The notes under the pieces were generated by a model. That model did not search any database, was not told where the DNA came from, and was given only the letters and a program-made list of their open reading frames with translations. DNA of 9,999 nucleotides, taken from Lentisphaera sp. (lineage in GTDB: Bacteria > Verrucomicrobiota > Lentisphaeria > Victivallales > GWF2-50-93). The DNA lies in the NCBI GenBank assembly GCA_020721745.1, contig DYMC01000087.1, positions 1 to 9,999 on the forward strand, given 5' to 3'. The position numbers and the translations under genes are program-made. This document shows positions 1-5,318 of this stretch, one piece after another (the stretch's first letter is position 1; each line of letters begins with the position of its first letter).

Positions 1-52
1 GTTCGATTTTCACGGCGGCCACTCTCTTATTGTGGTCTATGCTTATTGTCTC
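1..52 (-). other. Possible 5'-truncated reading frame running off the left edge
   Basis: On the minus strand a frame stays open from just after a TAA at 53-55 to the window edge and reads ETISIDHNKRVAAVKIE. The alternating hydrophobic pattern is protein-like, but there is no ATG. The only starts are two GTG codons, the inner one with a weak purine stretch upstream. It could be the start of a gene beginning with GTG, a gene remnant cut off at the nearby repeat core, or chance. Only 17 codons are visible, so no function is offered. Confidence 0.2.
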
Positions 53-59
53 TTAGGCC

Positions 60-69
60 CCCCGGGGTG
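60..69. repeat. Partial third copy of the CCCCGGGGTG repeat core
   Basis: The ten bases CCCCGGGGTG match the core of the exact 20-bp direct repeats at 217-236 and 685-704, but the flanks differ. On the minus strand this copy lies just upstream of the short open frame at the left edge. Three copies of this GC-only core in about 640 bases of otherwise AT-rich DNA is unlikely to be chance. Confidence 0.5.
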
Positions 70-122
70 ATTTAACCCATTGACTGTAAATTTATTATGT
101 ATAGAAATAGCTCCAATAATGA

Positions 123-164
123 GCTTAAAAGCTAAAAATGACCGTATTTTTTGGCTTTTAAAGC
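123..164. repeat. Imperfect inverted repeat, hairpin-forming
   Basis: The left arm (123-138, GCTTAAAAGCTAAAAA) pairs with the right arm (147-164) across an 8-base loop, with one bulge and one mismatch. It lies about 50 bases past the stop of the minus-strand lipoprotein gene, so it may act as a terminator for that gene. The U-rich run is inside the stem rather than after it, which makes this uncertain. The rest of 70-215 is AT-rich and I see no gene in it. Confidence 0.4.
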
Positions 165-215
165 CTTCCTTAAGCTTCTTTATATGCATAAATCATTATC
201 TATAAAAATATTAGC

Positions 216-620
216 TTACCCCGGGGTGGGATAGAATACTATCTCGGAATGGAATTTTGTGTCTTTAAAACATTTTGCAGCATTTTCGTAATGTTTGTCT
301 TGTAAATATGAATTGTAATTAGGCGGTGATAAGAGAGACATTCTGAACTCAACAAGATATAATGGTTCTGCAATTGCATCCGGATAAACAGGATGAAGAC
401 AAAATGTTAAGGACTTATCATTTACATTTTTTTGATAAGTAGGAGAATCATTAATTTGAACTCCTTCGATTTTTATGGGAACGTCAACACTGATTTCCAG
501 CGTCTGGAAATCTTTTTTTCCCCACTTATCCAAGGAAGTTCTTTTCAGCCCCTTTTCATCGGAGCAGCCCATTAGAAAAATCATAGAGAGCGAGCAGAAA
601 TATAAAACAATCATTTTCAT
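216..620 (-). CDS. Small predicted lipoprotein, unknown function
   Basis: This gene encodes 134 residues. The N-terminus (MKMIVLYFC...) is a short charged, then hydrophobic segment ending in a lipobox, Leu-Met-Gly-Cys at residues 16-19, so the product should be lipidated at Cys19 and anchored in a membrane. The frame extends upstream to another ATG at 677. I chose 620 because the signal peptide starts there, an AAAGGGG element lies about 10 bases before it, and a promoter-like sequence lies in the extra segment. The mature part is polar and matches no family I know. The last six codons (FYPTPG) and part of the stop come from a 20-bp repeat that also ends the restored frame of the neighbouring restriction gene. 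The gene is AT-rich compared with the right half of the window, suggesting foreign origin. Confidence 0.65.
   Translation of the reverse strand: MKMIVLYFCSLSMIFLMGCSDEKGLKRTSLDKWGKKDFQTLEISVDVPIKIEGVQINDSPTYQKNVNDKSLTFCLHPVYPDAIAEPLYLVEFRMSLLSPPNYNSYLQDKHYENAAKCFKDTKFHSEIVFYPTPG
217..236. repeat. 20-bp direct repeat, copy at lipoprotein 3' end
   Basis: TACCCCGGGGTGGGATAGAA is identical to 685-704, 468 bases away, a multiple of three. On the minus strand it encodes FYPTPG followed by TA of the stop codon, so it forms the very end of the lipoprotein gene. The core CCCCGGGG is a perfect palindrome. Confidence 0.9.
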
Positions 621-636
621 TTTACGACACCCCTTT

Positions 637-665
637 ATTAGATTAATTAGAATGAAACCAGTCAA
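637..665 (-). promoter_or_regulatory. Candidate sigma-70-type promoter for the lipoprotein gene
   Basis: On the minus strand TTGACT (660-665) and TCTAAT (637-642) are separated by 17 bases, close to the TTGACA/TATAAT consensus. It supports the downstream start at 620. The predicted transcript start would fall about 10 bases before the ATG, clipping the AAAGGGG element, so the mRNA may be nearly leaderless or a different promoter may be used. Confidence 0.4.
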
Positions 666-684
666 GGATCGGTTCATTTATGCC

Positions 685-704
685 TACCCCGGGGTGGGAT
701 AGAA
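685..704. repeat. 20-bp direct repeat, copy at restriction gene 3' end
   Basis: This is an exact copy of the repeat at 217-236. On the minus strand it again encodes FYPTPG and is followed by a stop (TAG, 684-686), here ending the restored frame of the restriction gene. The two repeats thus flank the lipoprotein gene like the ends of a cassette. Confidence 0.9.
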
Positions 705-786
705 AGCTTTTTCTCTGATTAGTTTGAGTATCGATATGATGTCAGACTGATGGGGCCGGCTAAGCATGCCGAATATTCTAATCATT

Positions 787-802
787 TCAGGAATTATCCT
801 GA
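787..802. repeat. Small perfect hairpin over the in-frame stop
   Basis: TCAGGA-ATTA-TCCTGA forms a 6-bp stem with a 4-base loop. It includes the stop codon of the 226-residue form and sits next to the re-start ATG at 783-785. It may simply be chance, and there is no U tract. Confidence 0.3.
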
Positions 803-1467
803 AATTGTCCTTGCTGAAGACAAATTGAGCTGTTTCTTTTTTTTGTAGCCGTTCTGCCGAGTAGCGGTGTATTGGAATGGAGTTCGGTGATTGGGAAACA
901 GAAATAGAGCATAGCCTGAGTTCCGATGGCGTATTGTTTTTCCCGGACTACGATTTCCGCGATGACCTCATAGACACCGAAGCGATGGATAAGGAGAGGA
1001 TATTCAATTTTCGATTCCAGAAATAAAATATCATTGATGGCCAGTTCTCTTGGATGGGTTCGTTTTATTTGGCAGGACGTATGATTCTCAACAAGGTCGT
1101 CTGGCTTTATATTCTCCACGTCGCGAATGAGCGAGCCAAGCTCGTCCTTGGCGACAAACCCCCATTTCACCATATAGAACATATACTCGCTGAGTTCATA
1201 TAGTGCCTTGGTTTCTCCATTATAGGCGGAAAATCGGAAGTTGCCGAGAGTTGTTTCCGCAAGCTTGTCCGTTTTGTCTAGTGTGGCATCGTATCCGATT
1301 TGCCACTCGACATAATTCCTCTGGGAGAAGGCTTCCCGCCTTGAGGCAAACGGGAGTCCGTATTCGAAGATGGACGGCCTGTTTTTGACTCTGATCTTGC
1401 CCGTGTGAGCGGCAAGCGGGATATCAATTGCTATGGATTCCCCTTTAGTTATTTGTGCTTTCGACAT
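787..1467 (-). CDS. Presumed Type II restriction endonuclease, frameshifted near its 3' end
   Basis: As sequenced this gives 226 residues from ATG at 1467 (MSKAQITKG). That start has GGAG seven bases upstream and overlaps the end of the methyltransferase gene by 23 bases; a longer frame from 1524 lacks such a site. The role is inferred mainly from context: a small protein translationally coupled behind a stand-alone N6-adenine methyltransferase is usually its cognate nuclease. I recognise no family and cannot assign a catalytic site with confidence. The segments ESKIEYPLLIH and EVIAEIVVREKQYAIG are charged/hydrophobic strands that might hold a divergent PD-(D/E)xK core. The frame is lost at an A8 run (coding strand) after about residue 210, replacing some 50 C-terminal residues with 16 unrelated ones, so the enzyme may be inactive or phase-switched here. 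Confidence 0.5.
   Translation of the reverse strand: MSKAQITKGESIAIDIPLAAHTGKIRVKNRPSIFEYGLPFASRREAFSQRNYVEWQIGYDATLDKTDKLAETTLGNFRFSAYNGETKALYELSEYMFYMVKWGFVAKDELGSLIRDVENIKPDDLVENHTSCQIKRTHPRELAINDILFLESKIEYPLLIHRFGVYEVIAEIVVREKQYAIGTQAMLYFCFPITELHSNTPLLGRTATKKRNSSICLQQGQFQDNS
837..844. repeat. Homopolymer T8/A8 slip tract
   Basis: Eight consecutive T on the plus strand (A8 on the coding strand) lie exactly where the coding quality switches between frames of the restriction gene. The codons read GCT ACA AAA AAA AGA as sequenced. With seven A they would read GCT ACA AAA AAA GAA and continue into the 50-residue C-terminus. Such tracts are prone to length change in replication and to polymerase slippage. 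Confidence 0.7.
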
Positions 1468-2629
1468 AATGTTCTCCAAGTAGATGTTTGAGATATTCAA
1501 TAATTCTTTCCTCTGCTCCGTCAACGGTCCTGAAGGCGGGATAAAATTTCATGAGGGACGGATGTCTGGACAGGGCGTTTGATATGAAAGAATCCCTGTA
1601 TTTCAAAAAGAGTTCATTGTTTATCATGACATCGAAGTTGCCGAAATAATATGGAAAGACCCGACTGAACTCCTTGACGACATCAACGTAAACATAGTAG
1701 TCGAGCTTGTCGGGCGGGACGATGATCGCGTTGCTCTCATATTTGTCGAGGAATGTCCGGTTCCTTTTCAGTGCGTTCAGGTCTCGCATCGTCCAGAACA
1801 ATATCTCGCTTCCATCGGTGGGCGCGATGTTTCTGGTCGGATATTTGCTGATGTATTTGCCTATGAAATCGAATTGATCCAAGGAGAAGCGCTTGTTTTC
1901 CGCGGTGCGGAACGTGTTCGACTGGACATAGGAATAGTCCATCCCGAAAAGATTTTTTTCATACAATGCAATCAATATGGGGAATTGCATGGACTTGGAA
2001 GTCTCGGAGAAAGTTCCACTGCTGATTATCAACGAATCTACAAGCCTGTAGCAGTCGGCGAATCGCTTCATCGCCATGAAGTTAGTTCTCTTGACCAGAT
2101 ATGACAGCGGATGCAGGACACATACGAAGTCGGCCTGGAGTCTCTGGTACGAAAGCAGGAATGAAATACCAAGGTCTCTGCTCTGGACCGATGGATCAAT
2201 GTCAAAAAGCAGCTTCTTGGTCCCGTTTCGTATGATCGAGGTGGTGTCGTTGTAAGGCGGATTGCCGACGATGAATAGCGGAGAGTCGTCCGGAATGCCG
2301 AAGTCGCTCCTGGAAAGGGTTGTCAGAGCATTCAAATTGTACATGTCGGCGAAGGGGCTGCTGCGCCTGGCGACCTGTATTGCGGCAGTGTCAATGTCGT
2401 TGCCGACGACCCGCATATTGGGAACGGCTCTTAGGAAATTCCCGTATCCGCATGAGCTGTCCAAAATTGTCGAGCCCGGAGAGAGCAATGGCCTTATGAA
2501 ATCCCATACAACCGAGACATATTCGCCGTGGGTGTAGTAGCCCCCCAGATTGACACGTCTGGCGTAATTCAGATGTTGCTGTTCAGGGAGTTGTTCCCGT
2601 TGGTCTTGGATCAGGGCTTGAGAGTTCAT
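1445..2629 (-). CDS. N6-adenine DNA methyltransferase (gamma-like), R-M modification subunit
   Basis: This 394-residue protein transfers a methyl group from S-adenosylmethionine to an adenine N6 in its DNA target, protecting host DNA from the partner nuclease. Visible motifs in order are GGYYTHGEYV (29-38, motif X), LDSSCGYGNFL (56-66, motif I, SAM binding), VVGNDID (74-80, motif II) and the catalytic NPPY (123-126, motif IV). The order X-I-IV, with a target-recognition region at the C-terminus, fits the TaqI-like gamma class. The start at 2629 has AAAAGGAG immediately upstream. The gene overlaps the presumed endonuclease by 23 bases, implying coupled translation. GC content is visibly lower than in cobT next door, consistent with transfer. 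The sequence specificity cannot be read from the window. The methyltransferase itself appears intact. Confidence 0.9.
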   Translation of the reverse strand: MNSQALIQDQREQLPEQQHLNYARRVNLGGYYTHGEYVSVVWDFIRPLLSPGSTILDSSCGYGNFLRAVPNMRVVGNDIDTAAIQVARRSSPFADMYNLNALTTLSRSDFGIPDDSPLFIVGNPPYNDTTSIIRNGTKKLLFDIDPSVQSRDLGISFLLSYQRLQADFVCVLHPLSYLVKRTNFMAMKRFADCYRLVDSLIISSGTFSETSKSMQFPILIALYEKNLFGMDYSYVQSNTFRTAENKRFSLDQFDFIGKYISKYPTRNIAPTDGSEILFWTMRDLNALKRNRTFLDKYESNAIIVPPDKLDYYVYVDVVKEFSRVFPYYFGNFDVMINNELFLKYRDSFISNALSRHPSLMKFYPAFRTVDGAEERIIEYLKHLLGEHYVESTNN

Positions 2630-2665
2630 TTTCTCCTTTTCTCCGGATACCGATTGTCCTTGGTG

Positions 2666-2693
2666 AATCTAACATTCAAAAGCCGGAGTTCAA
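2666..2693 (-). promoter_or_regulatory. Candidate promoter of the restriction-modification operon
   Basis: On the minus strand TTGAAC (2688-2693) and TAGATT (2666-2671) are 16 bases apart, placing the transcript start about 30 bases before the methyltransferase ATG. The same -10 hexamer and spacer length are seen in front of mreB. This is prediction only. Confidence 0.35.
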
Positions 2694-2784
2694 GCCCGAT
2701 TCAAGTCATCCCGCCGGCCTCCCCGCCATCTTGCTCCATTGGGGGCGGACAAGCCAGGTGCTAGGCAGGCATGGTCGGTCGGGA

Positions 2785-2815
2785 TTGGAAAAATCTCACG
2801 CGAAGCGGCTATAAC
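2785..2815 (+). promoter_or_regulatory. Weak candidate promoter for cobT
   Basis: TTGGAA (2785-2790) and TATAAC (2810-2815) are 19 bases apart, longer than ideal. The -10 is good and the leader would be about 50 bases. The 2630-2872 divergent spacer holds nothing else I can support. In particular I could not find a B12-box (GCCACTG) or other cobalamin riboswitch element. Confidence 0.25.
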
Positions 2816-2872
2816 CCTTGATTTTCCGTCCTGCCCGGCTAGTGTCTGGAACACAAAAAAGGATGGCGAAAC

Positions 2873-3928
2873 ATGGATACACGGATTGTAGAGATGCTCG
2901 GCCGGATAGTCCCCGCCAGCGCGGATGTCGCGAAAATCGCAAGGGCCCGCCTCGACGACCTCACGAAGCCCCGCGGCAGTCTCGGCGTTCTCGAGGACTG
3001 CGCCGCCAGATATGTCGCCGCGAGAGGCGACATCAATGCGAAAATCGCAAATCCGACGGTTCTCACTTTCGCCGGCGACCATGGAGTTGCCGAGGAGGGG
3101 GTGAGCGCATTTCCTCAGTCGGTGACAGTCCAGATGCTTGCGAATTTCGCGAACGGCGGGGCGGCGATAAATGTCCTGTCTAGGCATGCCGGAGCCAGGC
3201 TCAAGGTGATAGACATCGGCGCGGCGGGGGACTGCGATTCTCCCGCGATAGTCAGGAGGAAGGTGGCAAGGGGGACTGCGAATTTCGCGAAAGGCCCCGC
3301 GATGACCGGGGCGCAGTGCGTGGAGGCGATCCTTGTCGGAGCCGAGATTGCAAAAGGGGCGATAGAGGATGGTGCGACGTTGATTTGCACCGGTGACATG
3401 GGGATAGCCAATACGACGTCATCCTCTGCGATATACTCGGCGCTGCTGGGGATTCCCGCGGAAGATTCCGTCGGCAGGGGCACCGGGATTGACGACGAGA
3501 GGTTGCGAGTCAAGATAAAGGTTGTGAAGGATGCCGTTGCGAGATGTTCCACCCTGAAGGATGATCCTGTGGCTGTTCTGGCCGCCGTCGGCGGCCTTGA
3601 GATAGCCGGCATCTGCGGGGCGATAATGCAGTCGGCGGCGATGAAGGTTCCGGTGCTGGTTGATGGATTCATATCCGGGGCCGCGGCACTGGTGGCTGCG
3701 GAGGCGAAGAGGGAGATACTCGACTACTGCTTCTTCAGCCATTTGTCGGCCGAGGCCGGACACGCCAATGCGCTGAGGGCGATGGGTGTGAGGCCGCTTC
3801 TGAATCTCGATCTCAGGCTTGGCGAGGGGACCGGGGCGGCTCTCGCGATACACATAATTTCGGCGGGAATAAAGATAATGGACGAGATGGCGACATTCTC
3901 GGCGGCCGGAGTCTCGGGGAAAATTTAG
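2873..3928 (+). CDS. cobT: Nicotinate-nucleotide--dimethylbenzimidazole phosphoribosyltransferase
   Basis: This 351-residue protein, typical for CobT, acts in the cytoplasm. It moves phosphoribose from nicotinate mononucleotide to a benzimidazole-type base, giving the alpha-ribotide used as the lower ligand of cobalamin. The N-terminal LTKPRGSLG (30-38), TFAGDHGV (65-72), GDMGIANTT near 174 and the C-terminal RLGEGTGAA are family hallmarks. Glu318 in the last motif matches the catalytic base known from the Salmonella enzyme. The start at 2873 has AAGGA upstream; a nearer ATG at 2863 is out of frame. No other cobalamin gene is in the window, so this may serve salvage or remodelling rather than full synthesis. 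The gene contains four copies of the GCGA-WWW-TCGC palindrome. It is convergent with the nitroreductase gene. Confidence 0.95.
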   Translation: MDTRIVEMLGRIVPASADVAKIARARLDDLTKPRGSLGVLEDCAARYVAARGDINAKIANPTVLTFAGDHGVAEEGVSAFPQSVTVQMLANFANGGAAINVLSRHAGARLKVIDIGAAGDCDSPAIVRRKVARGTANFAKGPAMTGAQCVEAILVGAEIAKGAIEDGATLICTGDMGIANTTSSSAIYSALLGIPAEDSVGRGTGIDDERLRVKIKVVKDAVARCSTLKDDPVAVLAAVGGLEIAGICGAIMQSAAMKVPVLVDGFISGAAALVAAEAKREILDYCFFSHLSAEAGHANALRAMGVRPLLNLDLRLGEGTGAALAIHIISAGIKIMDEMATFSAAGVSGKI

Positions 3929-3948
3929 ACAGCGACTTTTTATTTTTT
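3911..3948 (+). terminator. Weak terminator-like T-rich stretch after cobT
   Basis: A short stem GTCT...AGAC spanning the cobT stop is followed by a run of mostly T at 3937-3948. The stem is only 4 bp with a long loop, so an intrinsic terminator is doubtful. The rest of 3929-4062, between the convergent genes, shows only a small ATTCC/GGAAT hairpin at 4003-4019 and a repeated AGTTTCGGA. Confidence 0.25.
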
Positions 3949-4062
3949 ACGGGAATGAAACGGAGGGAAGGAAGATTTTTTGCGCGAGAAACGAGCCAGA
4001 GCATTCCAAGTTTCGGAATTTGAGTTTCGGATCGCGATATTCGGGTTTTCCCCTGCTGTGTC

Positions 4063-4581
4063 TCACCATTTTCCATGATGGATTTTCTTTTCGTCGTATC
4101 TTGTTCTTGCCTCAATTTTCTCGGCGGGATGGCCTATCGCGACGGCCGCCATCGGTATCACGTTCTCCGGGAGGCTGAACATGGTTTTGAGCCGGGATAT
4201 CCTTTCGGGGCGCGGATGGACCCCGAGCCAGCAGGCGCCGAGACCGAGCATGGAGACAGCGAGGAGCATGTTCTCCACTGCGGCCGAGCAGTCCTGGAGC
4301 ATGTATGAAAGCTCGCCTCCGTGTGCGCGCCCGATGTCGCCGCAGACGATTATCCCCAGCGGCGCGTGCGCGATCATCTTCCCGTTCGGCAGGATATCTG
4401 CGATTTTCGCAAGAAGAGTTTTGTCCCGGACCACGATGAAATCCCAGGGATCCTTGGCGACCGCCGATGGCGCGGCCATCGCGGCCTCGAGAATGTCTTT
4501 GACGGCCTCGTCGCCGACCGGCATGTCCTTGTAGGAACGTATGCTGCGCCTTGCGAAAATCGCATCGAGCCTGCTGTTCAT
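4063..4581 (-). CDS. Nitroreductase-family flavoprotein
   Basis: This 172-residue protein is a small member of the FMN-dependent nitroreductase family, cytoplasmic NAD(P)H oxidoreductases that act as dimers. It shows FARRSIRSYKD (9-19), whose arginines usually contact the FMN phosphate, then AAPSAVAKDPWDFIVV (36-51), GLGACWLGVHP (113-123) and IPMAAVAIGHPAE (142-154), in the family order. The physiological substrate cannot be told. I place the start at 4581, where AAGGAG lies just upstream. Another ATG at 4605 overlaps the birA stop as ATGA and would add eight lysine-rich residues that merely encode that ribosome binding site. It is the last gene of the minus-strand run and is close behind birA. 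BluB, the benzimidazole synthase that works with CobT, is a longer relative; this protein does not look like it. Confidence 0.85.
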   Translation of the reverse strand: MNSRLDAIFARRSIRSYKDMPVGDEAVKDILEAAMAAPSAVAKDPWDFIVVRDKTLLAKIADILPNGKMIAHAPLGIIVCGDIGRAHGGELSYMLQDCSAAVENMLLAVSMLGLGACWLGVHPRPERISRLKTMFSLPENVIPMAAVAIGHPAEKIEARTRYDEKKIHHGKW

Positions 4582-4601
4582 CGGGTTCTCCTTTTTTTTA
4601 T

Positions 4602-5315
4602 TCATGACACGGCGAAATCGCCGCTATAGAACTTTCTTCTCGTCCCGTCCGCTGTTTCCAGCACTGCTGCGCCATCGGACATCACCCTCTTGAGTTCGCC
4701 CCGCAGTTCGCCGAAGGCATCCTTCACGGCGATCTGCCTTCCGACCATCATGCAGTTCGCGATGAATCCGGAGATTATCTCCTCCTCGCCGAGTCTGGAG
4801 AAGCGAAGAAAGTTGTTGAGCAATTCGAGGCGCACTGAAGCGAGGTCGCTCTCCCTTCCGGTCAGAGTCAGGATGGATGCCGCGTCCGTTCCTGTCCCTT
4901 CGAGCTCGTCGGCGGTGGCATTGATGTTCAGGCCTATTCCAGCCACGATGCCTGTTGAAGTGGCGGACTTGCGAATTTCGCAGAGGACTCCGCCTGTCTT
5001 GCGATTTTCGCATACGATGTCGTTGGGGAGTTTTATCTTGAATTCGCAGTCCGGCGCGAATTTTTCGAGTGTGGAGAGCCCCGCCAGGCATGTGGCGAAC
5101 GCCGCGCATGGGGCGGGCCACGGAAGACGCTTGAGGACGAAGCTTGCGTAGATGTTGCCGGGCGGGGACAGCCATTTGCGCCCCTGCCTGCCGCGTCCGC
5201 CGGTTTGTCTGTCTGCGAAAATCGCGGCCATGTGCGGGAGGCGGTCGAAATTCTCCAGGGCATGGAGATTGGTGGATTCTAGCTTCTCGATAAGGATGAT
5301 TTGCTGTTCCGGCAT
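4602..5315 (-). CDS. birA: Biotin--[acetyl-CoA-carboxylase] ligase, monofunctional
   Basis: This 237-residue cytoplasmic enzyme activates biotin with ATP and attaches it to the carrier lysine of acetyl-CoA carboxylase and other biotin proteins. GRGRQGRKW (40-48) is the biotinyl-AMP binding loop. KLPNDI (95-100) with the lysine of NRKTGGVLCEI (104-114) forms the rest of the catalytic core, and GIGLNIN (126-132) follows. A small C-terminal domain ends the protein. The DNA-binding winged helix of the E. coli type is absent at the N-terminus, so it should not repress biotin genes. The start lies three bases after the mreB stop (TGA AAA ATG region) without a strong ribosome binding site, suggesting translational coupling. 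The gene holds three copies of the GCGA-WWW-TCGC palindrome. Confidence 0.93.
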   Translation of the reverse strand: MPEQQIILIEKLESTNLHALENFDRLPHMAAIFADRQTGGRGRQGRKWLSPPGNIYASFVLKRLPWPAPCAAFATCLAGLSTLEKFAPDCEFKIKLPNDIVCENRKTGGVLCEIRKSATSTGIVAGIGLNINATADELEGTGTDAASILTLTGRESDLASVRLELLNNFLRFSRLGEEEIISGFIANCMMVGRQIAVKDAFGELRGELKRVMSDGAAVLETADGTRRKFYSGDFAVS

Positions 5316-5318
5316 TTT

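Larger units (their letters stand above)
684..836 (-). other. Out-of-frame C-terminal continuation of the restriction gene
   Basis: Past the A8 run the frame skipping one A is open to TAG at 684 and reads ETAQFVFSKDNFRIIPEMIR and onward, ending LIREKAFYPTPG. The composition and amphipathic pattern look like genuine coding sequence. The in-frame tail (RNSSICLQQGQFQDNS) does not. With one A fewer the endonuclease would be 260 instead of 226 residues. A second ATG at 783-785, one base past the in-frame stop, could also allow re-initiation to make a separate 33-residue peptide. Confidence 0.65.
2930..5225. repeat. Cluster of nine GCGA-WWW-TCGC interrupted palindromes
   Basis: Exact copies occur at 2930-2940, 3038-3048, 3140-3150, 3278-3288 (cobT), 4400-4410, 4553-4563 (nitroreductase), 4971-4981, 5001-5011 and 5215-5225 (birA). 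The middle three bases on the plus strand are AAA, ATT or TTT. Flanks favour TT before and A or AA after, giving roughly TTGCGAWWWTCGCAA. Near matches lie at 4034-4044 and 6346-6356, and a shorter version GCGAAATCGC spans the end of birA. In codons the site appears as AKIA, ANFA and IFA(R/K/D), and in another frame as CEIR and CENR, so it is not one conserved peptide. It resembles HIP1 (GCGATCGC) with a 3-base spacer. Confidence 0.85.

Noticed and set aside
217..704. Integron gene cassette with attC sites
   Set aside because: The repeats and nearby hairpin suggested it, but there are no paired R'/R'' core sites of the GTTRRRY/RYYYAAC type in the right arrangement and no integrase in view.
837..844. 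Programmed -1 ribosomal frameshift at the A8 run
   Set aside because: A AAA AAA is a possible slippery site, but the -1 frame does not lead into the good C-terminal frame. A +1 shift, loss of one A or gain of two is needed.
2630..2872. Cobalamin riboswitch upstream of cobT
   Set aside because: I looked for a GCCACTG B12 box and the surrounding conserved elements and found none; only scattered GC-rich partial stems are present.
4063..4581. BluB (benzimidazole synthase) as partner of cobT
   Set aside because: Same superfamily and close by, but the protein is too short and its motifs are those of general small nitroreductases. The genes are also convergent, not co-directional.
2930..5225. CRISPR array or tandem repeat explanation for the repeated 11-mer
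   Set aside because: The copies are irregularly spaced (30 to over 1000 bases), short, palindromic and inside conserved coding genes.
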